From Ophthalmolycus amberensis (lineage: Eukaryota > Chordata > Actinopteri > Perciformes > Zoarcidae), in NCBI GenBank assembly GCA_024529925.1, contig JAFEUB010000725.1, positions 1,257,001-1,321,000 of the forward strand: a stretch of 64,000 nt of DNA, written 5' to 3'. The first letter of the stretch is position 1. Each line of letters begins with the position of its first letter. Shown in pieces: positions 54,773 to 64,000 of the stretch. The position numbers and the translations under genes were made by a program. The notes beneath the pieces are model-generated. The model ran no database searches. It was not told where the DNA came from and saw nothing but the letters and a program-made list of their open reading frames with translations.

Positions 54773-54821
54773 ACCAAATGTTAAAAGTACCCCACCAGAG
54801 AAAAGGGAGCAGTACTTGTAG
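54773..54821 (+). CDS. cldn19: Alternative last coding exon of CLDN19 (long isoform)
   Basis: Exon 4 has an internal donor at 50517 (GGGA|GTACGT), just before the short isoform's TAC-GTG-TAA. Joining it to the acceptor TTTTGAATTGCAG at 54772 keeps the frame and ends the protein with REPNVKSTPPEKREQYL. Human long CLDN19 ends REPVVKLPASAKGPLGV at the same place, so the first residues (REP-VK) are conserved. This isoform lacks the terminal YV PDZ ligand. The gap to exon 4 is 4.3 kb. A polyadenylation signal follows at 55711. Confidence 0.6.
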
Positions 54822-55716
54822 TTTGGGAGAGTCTTCTGGCCTTACCATGGTTTAGATTCTGTCTACAGACAAAACCCTCTCCCTGAGGACTTCAAAACAG
54901 ACACACAGACAAAAAAGAATTTATCAACGGCAAGCACATTGCAGCAACATAAATTAGAGTCTTTGTTGTAAAAGAAAAAAAAAAGACATTTTTGGGAGTT
55001 TTTAGAGTTTTTTTTAGATATCCTGGTTTGTCTGTTTTGCTGACTCTGGGAGAGACAGTCATTCAGGGTATGTTGTCTATAACATGTTAAAATGCCCGGG
55101 TGTATATACCACCTACCCTATTCCCTTTTTCTTTTTTTTTTTACTACATATATAATGTTTTACTACAGTGCCTTATAACACATGTTTGAGCACACATTTG
55201 TTTCTGACTTCATGGATTCTTCATAGTCTCCCGTCCCATCTTGAAGGACGTGCGTGTCCATAGTTCCCCCTGCCAGCAGTTCTGTGTGCCTTTAAAAAAA
55301 AATCTATTGTCGGACTTCTGGAAATGACTGTGAAGCTACTCTGCAGTACCACTTATGAAACAACAAAGACATACGTACGATAGATCTGAAGCATAGTGCC
55401 TTGTGTGCCACTGTTTGTATTAAAGCTGTGTGCCTGTTTCCTTGTAGCCTGGATTGAGGATATACCCAGTGCGTTCATTTAGTTTCGTTAAGTGCCAATA
55501 TGATTTTGTGTGAATGCCATGACAGAGTCGTTGCCTTATGGACTCTAAAGGATGTACTGTACTGTGTGTTGTCTCCTGTACTAAGGAACGCCCGTTGGCT
55601 GAGCGTTCAAGCCTGCATTTATTTACCACGCCATTCATTTCTCTAATATTTACCCCCCTCAATGTTGTGTATCATCTCATTTACGGTATACCCCTGTCTG
55701 TTTCTTTTAGAATAAA
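54822..55716 (+). terminator. CLDN19 long-isoform 3' UTR and poly(A) signal
   Basis: AATAAA at 55711-55716 is the clearest signal; an ATTAAA variant lies near 55418. The region has no other gene, which supports its being 3' UTR. Confidence 0.5.
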
Positions 55717-56055
55717 GCAAACAGAGATGAAAAAACCAAGAGATTTGAGTCATGTACTTTTCACCCTCGACTGACTTTCCCCCCCCCCCCCCCCACCCCC
55801 ACCCCCACACACCTTCCCCTGCTCGTCCCTCCGTTTTTCCAGCTCAAATATTTCTTTTGCACCCCGTTGTTCAATAATTGCAGACGTGGAATTCCACTTC
55901 TGCTCCACTGGACTGTGGCACATTCTCAAAGGTGGACTCACCACTGCTCCAGTTGATAACAAGGCTTGATTTTTCTTTCTGTTTTCAGTTTCAGCCGCAA
56001 AACTTTTATTCAATCACGAGCTTGGAATTAAGGATTAGCTTCTACAGACCCATAT

Positions 56056-56805
56056 AAAGGGTTACTTGGGTATTTTTCAACCTTCTCCCCATGTTTCTGT
56101 GTCTTACCACTAACGAAATTTAAATTGGTCCAGTATTGAGGGAGAACTCTGCAGACAGGCAGCCGCTAAATGGGCAGCAATCTCTCGGTACAACTCTTTA
56201 CCCGTCCACTAAAAGTGCTCGTTTTTGCCACTGAGTGTCCGACTACATTATGGAAAGAACCCTACAAATAATGAAAACCTTTTTCTTTACCTTTAGCTTG
56301 ATGTATGTTATTGTTCGGAGAAGTCTCGTTCTGTGAACTCGAGGCGCATCCACATTGTGGATATCCTCTATATTTTTCAGCCGTAACATTACATTTCTTT
56401 TTTTTAGACAACACTAAGCTACGCTTACAAACTCTGACAACACCGCCACTACTGTCTCCAACTCTCACTCACGTTTCTACCATTGTCTTCCAGCAATTCA
56501 CATGTTACAATTACAAACAGAAAGCGAAAGGTTGAGAAACATGATTGGAGGGTTCTTTCATAATGTTGCCAGACACTTAAAATATCAATCTGAGCCTTTT
56601 TCATATCGATCACAAGCACTGTTAGTGGAGGTACATTGACGGTGAGGAGTTGCCCTGAGCAATTATATTGCAGCACGTTTAGCTGCCGTCTTCAGCGTTG
56701 TCCCTCAATACTGGACCAATTTCACAGTTCTTTGTCCCTATTAGTCACTTAAACGTAAAACCATTGGGAAATACGTTGAAGAATATTATATGAAAGTTAC
56801 CCTTT
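56056..56805. mobile_element. DNA transposon-like element with long inverted repeats
   Basis: Ends are AAAGGGTTAC on the left and GTTACCCTTT on the right. About 200 bases inward on each side pair imperfectly, for example TTGGTCCAGTATTGAGGGA on both arms in opposite orientation, and the CATTATGGAAAGAACCCT phrase. The 750-base element has no transposase frame. It resembles a non-autonomous family common in perch-like fish; superfamily not assigned. Confidence 0.7.
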
Positions 56806-58270
56806 AATGCAATATACACATAGCCAAATGTACATTGTAAGAGTTGCTTGTTGCAATCATTCCACCTGTCTATACTAGCCATGAAGAAATACTTGCCCAA
56901 AGATATTCCAAGGTAAGAGATGGGAGACAAAATACACAACTTTCATTCTGGGCAAAGATGCATTCCAAAGTTCAGCCGAAGCTAATACGAGGCTTTAGCA
57001 GTCTGAGTAGCGGTAAGCCAAATCAAACAAACCTTCCAAAGTTAGGTCTTTGTCGACCCAGTCACCCGACAACACTCTCAATGTTTGACCATACAGCAAA
57101 ACTCCACAACACATTTATGTCCTGTTCCAGTGTTTTAAAATTCTTGTTTTCTACATTATTTGCACATGGCAGTTTATGTATGTTTCAACTTTATGTAAAT
57201 ATCCTGTGGACAACTAATCATGTCAATTTTGATTTCCCCAACATGTGATAGCCGATTTCCAAGTTCAATGGAAAAACATTGTGCAGGAAACAACAACAAG
57301 GGTCTGCTACTTTAAGTCCATATGTGCGAACAGGTGTTTAAATTGGAGTCCCGTTAGGAAGGGATTTCTTCACGGTCCGGTACGGAGAGATGGAATTATT
57401 ACTGCGAGCAATAACTTTCAATATGGACATGTGGGTATTTCTAGTAAGATAGGGTTGAATAAATATGAACCACGTCTTTAAGAAAATCATGCTTCAAATA
57501 ACATTAGAAGATCTTGAATATGTGGATGATTTGAAGAACTTTAAATCAATGCCACATTATTTTAGTACAAATATACAGTCCGTTTCAAAGCCGCTGTCTT
57601 TTTACTGACTATCCATGAGTTTGTATACTGAGTTTAAATAAGGTAGTTTGAGAAAAACGTACACTGAAGACACCAGTGGTGGGAACGGTGTACGGACGTG
57701 AAATCTCACATACACCTGACATGTACGGATGCGCCTACACTACCCATGACTATACAGTCTGTTCAGCAACGCTGACCGTTCACACCGTTTAAGACTGTCA
57801 TGCAAAAAAACCCACATCTCCCACAAGGACATCTGCTCCAATATGTAAACTATACAAAAACATGTCACATGAACCGTGATTTTTTGCACACTCGTACAAC
57901 TCTCATTAAACACATGTACAGTATCAGCATCTGTCTCTTCCTGCTCAAGCTCCTTGTGAGATATTTTTGTTCTTCTCATCAGAGATAACAGTTTACTGAT
58001 ATAAGATATACATTCACTGTAATTACTGTATGAATATGTGGGAACACGGAGCCAATGTTACATGCACAATGAACCCGTTGAACCGAAGCTTGCAGCAGAA
58101 ACCAAACCATGATAGTAAAAACAGGAATGTGTTTTCCCACTCTCAGCACTTTGAATGATAGATGATATGTGAGACATGCCTTCGATTGGGACTTGGACAT
58201 CGTGGTAATTTAGGAATGTCAGACTGAAAACTCTGGAATTTATTTTATTGCTAAACTGTAAACATCATTA
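56806..58270. other. Intergenic between CLDN19 and the claudin-like gene
   Basis: Open frames are short and lack conserved features. No exon or element is recognised. Confidence 0.45.
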
Positions 58271-58499
58271 CAACAAAGTAAAATGTTTTCATTATGAAAC
58301 TCGGCATTCTTATTGCAACCCAGTCGCCAGAACGAAAAGTTGACAGTCTACATTTCTGTCAAACCACGGGATATGTTTCATGAATACGGCTCATATTAGC
58401 CTCATATCACACTTGCAGAAACGCACAATGCAACGTGGTAAATGTGATGAAACAATTAGTTAGGTTTAGCCAACTAAACTACTTGGCTAAGCTTAGAAA

Positions 58500-59001
58500 A
58501 CACATCATGGTAACAACGTAACGTAACAGGTAACAAGGTAACAAGGTAACGTAACGACGCAACATCGCAACGCAACGACGCGACGCAGCGACGCGACGCA
58601 GCGACGCGACGCAGCGACGCGACGCAGCGATGCGACGCAACGTAACTGCAACGTACGCAACGTAACGTAACGTAACGCAACGTAACGTAACGTACAACGT
58701 AACGTAACACAACGTAACGCAACAACGTAACGCAACAACGTAACGCAACAACGTAACGCAACAACGTAATGACCATTAATAAAACACATCATGGTAACAA
58801 GGTAACGTAACAACACAGCAACTTAAAGATGCAACAGCGTAAAGACGCAACAACGTAACGACGCAACAACATATCGACCATTAATAAAACACAAATGGTA
58901 ACACGGTTACGTAACAACGCAGCAACGTAAAGATGCAACAGCGTAAAGACGCAACAACGTAACGACGCAACAACATATCGACCATTAATAAAACACAAAT
59001 G
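58500..59001 (+). repeat. Compound tandem repeat of GTAAC/GACGC units
   Basis: First comes a run of 5-11 base units (AACGTAACG, GCGACGCAGCGAC). Then come tandem units of about 104-105 bases starting GACCATTAATAAAACACA at 58771 and 58876, with a partial third at 58980. A longer dispersed repeat appears to flank it (58290-58500 and 59002-59050). Confidence 0.85.
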
Positions 59002-59740
59002 GCCTTCGCTGACTTTCAGAATTTGCAGAAGCGTACAATGATGACATTTATACCTGGCGGCTGGGCTGCATATTTAGAAGTTAAGTGAGAGCAGACTTCA
59101 GCACTTCATGGAGCTACTTTATTGAAAAAGCTTTAAATGTAAGTTTTGTAGTTTGACGTAGACTGCTGTGACACGACAGCATTGGTCCCGGCTTCCTGGC
59201 CCGGAGCGAGTCTCGGTTGCGTCCAGGTGGCATCACAGATATGAGACGCACTCCTGATCGCCAATACAGCTGAGGTAAGAGAGCAGAACACACTTCCCAC
59301 CATCAACCAGTAGGAGAGTCCAAACTCAAACGTTATCCCTGGCATCCCCAGAGTCACCTGTTAAAAAGAAAGATGCAGAAATAATGAAGCAAGCACATTA
59401 CGCCTTAAAGGCATCAAAACTTTCTATCTGTGATTTTTTTCCTTCTTCTCTCTCTTATTAGAACTTCAGGAAAAATGGATTTTGCGAATTTCAAAAGAAC
59501 CTCTACCTTGATTTTATAAAAAAAACGTAGTGAACACCATTACACCTGTGCTGCAGGCTCGTATCCTCTCGCTCTGTGAGACCTTTTTTTTTTCTCTGTG
59601 AATTCCACCCCCTGCTATCTAGTTAGTCTCTAACTCGACCGCAGCTCTTTCAACTTATTTCAGCCTGACTTGGCAGGTTTGTTTCTGAGCTGGACATCAA
59701 GCGTCAGTTTCTTCCTACCAGAAAGAAACACACCGTTACT

Positions 59741-59750
59741 GACACACACA

Positions 59751-59813
<63 letters not shown>
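59741..59813. repeat. (CA)n microsatellite
   Basis: A CA run of about 70 bases with one TA interruption, in the last intron of nothing known: it lies between exons 4 and 5 of the claudin-like gene. Confidence 0.95.
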
Positions 59814-60325
59814 CAGGTTCAGGAGCCGAGGAACAGTAAACATGAAATAAAAGGGTTTATTGTTATCAAAATGTTGCCAGATAATTAACATGCCCACAAC
59901 GATTGTTGTGGGCATTGTGGGATTGATGTTGATAACGAGCATCTTGGAAGAGAATAAATTGGATTTCATTGATTCGCAGTGCTGATACAATTAGAATTGT
60001 CAGTGCGGTGAAAATATTGAAATATGAAAGTTCTTTATCAGAAGAGTGCGACAGAAAGGTGAGCTTAATGTCTGCTAGACAGGAAATTAATGTGGCTGTA
60101 TTTTTGCTGAGACAACATTAGCAAACAATTTTTGGAAATGGAAAGACAGAAATGGGTTTGGTAGTGGCTCGATTAAAATTTTTTTTTAAATGGTGTGGCT
60201 GGATTTAAAAACAAAAACTCATATAATATAAGTGTTGTGCAATGACACCTACTTCTTGTCTGTATCTGGTGTAAGTGTCCACCCCATACCACAGAAGGTC
60301 AGCTGCACCACACGCACCTAAAATG

Positions 60326-60327
<2 letters not shown>

Positions 60328-60389
<62 letters not shown>
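60328..60389. repeat. (CA)n microsatellite beside claudin-like exon 4
   Basis: A 62-base CA run. It begins about 10 bases upstream of the exon 4 acceptor on the minus strand, so it replaces most of the expected pyrimidine tract with GT repeats. Confidence 0.95.
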
Positions 60390-60392
<3 letters not shown>

Positions 60393-60871
60393 TTTCAAAC
60401 CGATACACGAGTCAGAAGTTCAGGGTTACATCTGTTAAAGTGTAGATAATGAAGTCGTGCGGACATGTGTTGAACCAGAGAATGATATGAATCCGAAGTA
60501 GTCACCCACTGTGCAGGAACCACACAACCCAACAAACTGCTTCAGGCTGGATTTCATTACAGGCTGTTTTTGTCATGAGTGAGGAGCCGCAGTACGGACC
60601 TCCGCACAGACAGAGGGCGCCAGAGACCTGCAGCAGCCTGCCCCGAGCCAGCGCGCTGCAGGACCAACGTGGTGCCCCTCAGGCCGGGCATCATGATCAG
60701 GACGGAGACCACGGATAGAACACACATCCCCACCGACGCTGCTCTCATAGCCAGGACATCAGCTGTGGGAAGGAGGGACAAGAAAAACACACCAGACTGA
60801 AAGCTGGGTCTCCTAATTGCAGCACACATTACAGTACATTCTCTGTTTGGGTATAGAACTTCAGAGAACAA

Positions 60872-62130
60872 TTAACTACGGAAGCCCTGAAGGGCAAGTG
60901 AGGAAAAAGAATAATCTTTCTAAGTTCCTTCAAAAACTTTTTCCACCAATGTCCTTTTGCAAGGATCAATTTTCCAAGTTTTCTGTGTAAGCAGGCAGTG
61001 TGGCAAGTGATTTTGTGTGTATGTTTGTTGTTGTAGTACTCGTTTGGGCCACAAAGAGGCTGAAGTGCACCACTTGTTCTAAATAGGACTGAAAGCATTC
61101 ATGTTTTCTTCCAGATGTTTTCGTTGACATATCTTGCTAACACACAATGTGCCTTGGGTTGTGCATGGACAAATTCAAGCTCACCGGGAAGAAAACATGA
61201 ATGCGTTTAGATTATGGGGCACTTCAGTCTGTCGTGGCCCAAATGAGTATTGCAACAAAAAACACCTTTTCACCTGGCAATTTATTTTTAAAGGAACTTT
61301 AAATGATCCAATGGCAATGTAAATGTTACAATGATTAAAACTTTTTTCCTTACCTGTTTCACTCATTACATTTTTTAAGTAACTTATAAAGATTGTCCTG
61401 GCAAAACCTTTTTTTTCATCTATTCTTTAGTCATAAACAGGAGAAAAAACATTTAGATCAGACTTGGAATGGAATTGGAAAAATGGATGCTTATTCTCTT
61501 GCAAAACAGATAATTTCCTTTTAAAATAGAGACAAATGAGTTTATAAAGAGGGATCAGTCATGTAGTCAAGAGGGATCAGATGCTTTTCTTTTTATGGTA
61601 TTTTTTTCTCTTTTTATGGTATTTTTTTCTTTTTATGGTATTTTTTATTGCAACATTGTGTCTGCTTTGTATTTTTCTGCATGTGTTCTGAAGAACAAAT
61701 AAAAACATTTTTTTTGTAAAATGAAAATGTGCTTTTGTATCAATATTTTCCACTTGTCTCTTGTATTAAAATAAACCTTAAAGAAAATCTAAAAAAGTAA
61801 TACAATTCACTTAAAATTCACCCATATAAAATTTACTTTGTCATTTTTACAATTTTTGAAAATGTTTAACAGCTTGAGTCAAATGTAATGAAAGTATATA
61901 TATTGTATAAATATTTACAAATATATTTTTATATATCAATGTCAGTACTTTCATTCAGTTTTTTACTCTTTGAAGCTTTTTTTTGGTTTTGGTTTTTTGG
62001 TTTTAATATTGTGTATAACATTGGTGGATTGTGACTAGGAATATTTAATGATGTACAATTTAGACATTTAGATGACTTGTTATACTGTAAACTAGCAACA
62101 GTTAAATGCTGCTCACACATTCATACAGGT
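60872..62130. other. Intron of claudin-like gene, AT-rich, no gene
   Basis: Very AT-rich. A threefold tandem of CTTTTTATGGTATTTTTTT-type units lies at about 61588-61650. No exon is recognised. Confidence 0.5.
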
Positions 62131-62189
62131 TCCAGTCCTGTATTTTGAATTTTGGTGGGGCTTTACTTTAAATTACAGATTGTACCTTT

Positions 62190-62400
62190 CAGAATCAGAA
62201 TCAGAATCAGAATCAGAATCAGCTTTATTGGCCATGTGTGCTTACGCATACATGGAATTTGTCACCGGTTTCCACTCCGCTCTCAATGTACAAACACAAT
62301 GTACAAACACAAATTTACAATAAACAAGAAAAATATATGTATAAAGAATCAAAAAGGGCAGCAAAAAATAATAATAATGCATTTGAGGGAGGGGCCTTGG
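62190..62400. repeat. LINE-3'-tail-like segment with (AGAATC)n
   Basis: A six-base array of CAGAAT units is followed by CAGCTTTATTGGCCATGTGTG, a phrase seen at the 3' ends of widespread fish retroelements. Only this end part is present. LINE family not assigned. Confidence 0.5.
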
Positions 62401-62779
62401 ATAACGTGATTGGCGTGGATGTGTCTCTGTACCTGGCATGTAATGCCTGGCTCCATGTAAGACACAGACACATCACACGTCCTCAGGACACACTCCCCCG
62501 GCAGGCCTCAGCAGCAGGTGCTCAGACCCACGGAGGTCAGCTGATCTTTAGCCCCTTGCTGGACCAGGAGACACATTGGAACAGTGGGAAATGCCTGGTT
62601 ATGCTAACATGGGCATAATCATGATTAAGTAGTAATAATAAGGCATTTTAAATAAATTTAAAAAACATGAATAATGTCTAAAATACACTCTTTACAGATG
62701 GACTGCACAGTAGTGCAGCCTAGTGGTTGCTCTACACGCTGTCACCATACCAGGATTAGCAGTGTTTGCAGATGAGAAG

Positions 62780-62830
62780 TTGTGTGTGTGTGTGTGGTGT
62801 GTGTGTGTGTGTGTGCGCGTGTGTGTGCAG
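62780..62830. repeat. (GT)n tract next to claudin-like exon 1
   Basis: About 50 bases of interrupted GT, starting just after the donor of exon 1 on the minus strand. Confidence 0.85.
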
Positions 62831-63144
62831 ACGTGTTTCCTACCCTCCCACAGTCCTTTCCAGCAGCAGCGATTAGCAGCAGCGGGCTCGTCAGCGCTAT
62901 CAGCAGCCCCAGGACCTCAGTCTGTCCTCTGTTCATCCTGTCCTTTCAGTCCGCTGCTGCTGGAACAATTGGCGGCTTATTTTAGTTCATGAAAAATATC
63001 GGAAGTGACTTTGGCAAGAAACGCTGAACAAGTGCAGCTGATTTTTCCAGACAGGATTGTGTTTGAGTTCAGTCGCAGAGCGTCTCTGAATTAATGACTT
63101 TCAAACGGAGATAATGAGCCGTACACTCGTGGCACGTGTCGACA

Positions 63145-63205
63145 CAAGCGGTGGAAGACGTGTTCAGATCTGTTACTTCAGGAAAAGTACAGAATTATCA
63201 GCAAA
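63145..63205. repeat. GTACTT-family repeat fragment
   Basis: GGTGGAAGACGTGTTCAGATC and AAAGTACAGAATTATCAGCAAAATGTAC are phrases of the same common repeat as at 13680-13820. Confidence 0.55.
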
Positions 63206-63386
63206 ATGTACTGAAATGGTCCTGTGCTTTTATTTAGTGAGCATGAACAACTCTCTCTCGAATCCAAAAACTGGAGTGCTGAAACTCAAATTTGTGTACG
63301 TCATCAAGTATAAAGCCTGGAGCTGCTCCAAAGACAATGCATTAGAAAATATGTTATAGATCAGTGATCAGTGATATGTTATAGAT

Positions 63387-63973
63387 CAGTGATTCTCAAC
63401 TGGTGGGTCGCGACCCAAAAGTGGGCCATTGCATGGCAAAAAAAAATAAAAAATCCTGTGCTTTTATTTTGAAGGGGATTTTTTATGCAGCGGAGTGCCG
63501 TCTAGTCAGACTCCAATTATCCAATTATCCAAACGCCAATTATTTGGCGTTAATGCCTTGTTGTAATGCTATATCAGCAGGGGATAAACTGAAAACTATA
63601 CCTCTGTCAAATGACACTATAAGTAGGCGCATTGAAGACATGTCGGATGACATCAAACAACAGACCACAGCTCGAATTCAGGCAAGTGGTCATTTTGCAT
63701 TACAAATGGACAACTCAATAGACATAACAAACAAAGCAGTTTTGCTCGTTTAGGTGACACATGTGTGGGACAGGGACTTACAGGAACACAATTTCTCTGC
63801 ACAAGAGAGCTCCCTACACTACGACTGCAGAGGACATTTTCAGCTCAGGATCAAACTGCACAATCTTTTCATTAAATACATTTGAGAAGTTGAACATTGT
63901 CCTCGATTTGGGTCGCGGCTTGTCATTAAGGGGTGATGGTGGGTCCCGCAGCCAGACCAGTTGAGAATCACTG
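63387..63973 (+). mobile_element. Deleted hAT element with ZBED5/SCAND3-like transposase remnant, copy 2
   Basis: Ends match copy 1: CAGTGATTCTCAACTGGT on the left and the reverse complement of CAGTGATTCTCAACTGGT on the right. The target duplication is TTATAGAT (63379-63386 and 63974-63981). A frame at 63403-63753 includes IPLSNDTISRRIEDMSDDIK and ASGHFALQMDNSIDITNKAV, which fit the start of the catalytic domain in ZBED5/SCAND3-type hAT transposases (D in LQMDNSID). The frame stops soon after, so the rest of the enzyme is deleted. This copy reveals the family that likely mobilised copy 1. Confidence 0.88.
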
Positions 63974-64000
63974 TTATAGATGACACTAGAGCACCCAGGG

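Larger units (their letters stand above)
59133..62936 (-). pseudogene. Claudin gene, claudin-16-like, probably disrupted
   Basis: Minus-strand exons are 62844-62936, 62433-62558 (uncertain), 60600-60762, 60253-60317 and 59133-59357. Exon 1 gives a first membrane segment ending IAAAGKDCGR. Exon 3 gives segments 2 and 3. Exon 4 gives LLWYGVDTYTRYRQE. Exon 5 gives GITFEFGLSYWLMVGS, a C-terminal tail and the end NYKTYI. The parts resemble human claudin-16 (WYAVDVY, GIQYKFGWSCWL). Phases 1 and 0 join exons 3-4-5. Lesions: exon 3 is 163 bases where 162 is needed, and its frame shifts between LRGTTLVL and GRLLQVSGAL. Candidate exon 2 has an in-frame TGA (62508-62510), where human has Arg in STKCRGLWWEC, and its end phase does not match exon 3. 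The GLW signature reads GLP. Either a decayed gene or one misassembled; another claudin subtype is possible. Confidence 0.55.

Noticed and set aside
58474..58998. Overlapping minus-strand frames rich in RYV/RRC, and a possible CRISPR-like array
   Set aside because: Frames arise from the GTAAC/GACGC tandem repeat. There are no unique spacers, and the genome is vertebrate.
62508..62510. TGA read as selenocysteine or readthrough in the claudin-like gene
   Set aside because: Claudins are not selenoproteins, no SECIS-like element was seen, and the gene has other lesions, so a nonsense change or an error is simpler.

Overview
The window is nuclear DNA of a ray-finned fish, most likely a percomorph teleost. 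It shows multi-exon genes with GT-AG introns, vertebrate-only families (claudins, prolyl 3-hydroxylase 1), long CA/GA/AT microsatellites and dispersed repeats typical of perch-like fish. I see no bacterial, viral or plasmid features, no CRISPR and no RNA gene I can support.

Layout, left to right. (1) 1-3098, minus: the first five coding exons of NUF2 (kinetochore), with the rest beyond the left edge. (2) 3907-9195, plus: AP5B1 (adaptor complex 5 beta subunit), head-to-head with NUF2 across an 0.8-kb promoter holding E2F, CCAAT and two CTCF-like sites. Its last exon carries a one-base frame slip. (3) 10686-12862, minus: the five-exon homologue of human C1orf50. (4) 14859-26821, plus: P3H1 (leprecan), 15 exons, ending in an unusually long basic tail and KEEL. 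C1orf50 and P3H1 are divergent neighbours, as in human 1p34. (5) 27.2-42.5 kb: gene-poor, with microsatellites and dispersed repeats. (6) 43082-55.7 kb, plus: CLDN19, four coding exons plus a far-downstream alternative last exon that encodes the counterpart of the longer human C-terminus. (7) 59133-62936, minus: a claudin gene most like claudin-16, with several apparent lesions. (8) The right edge holds a hAT element remnant that pairs with one inside AP5B1 intron 2.

The order C1orf50-P3H1-CLDN19 matches the human block at 1p34; NUF2 and AP5B1 lie elsewhere in human, so their adjacency here is a fish arrangement. The genes are functionally independent (mitosis, endosomal sorting, collagen modification, tight junctions). 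The one pair with a known partnership is claudin-19 with claudin-16, which act together in mammalian kidney, and that makes the claudin-16-like remnant beside CLDN19 the most interesting lead. No novel multi-gene system is apparent. Exon limits come from reading splice sites, reading-frame phase and recalled family sequence; no alignment was run.
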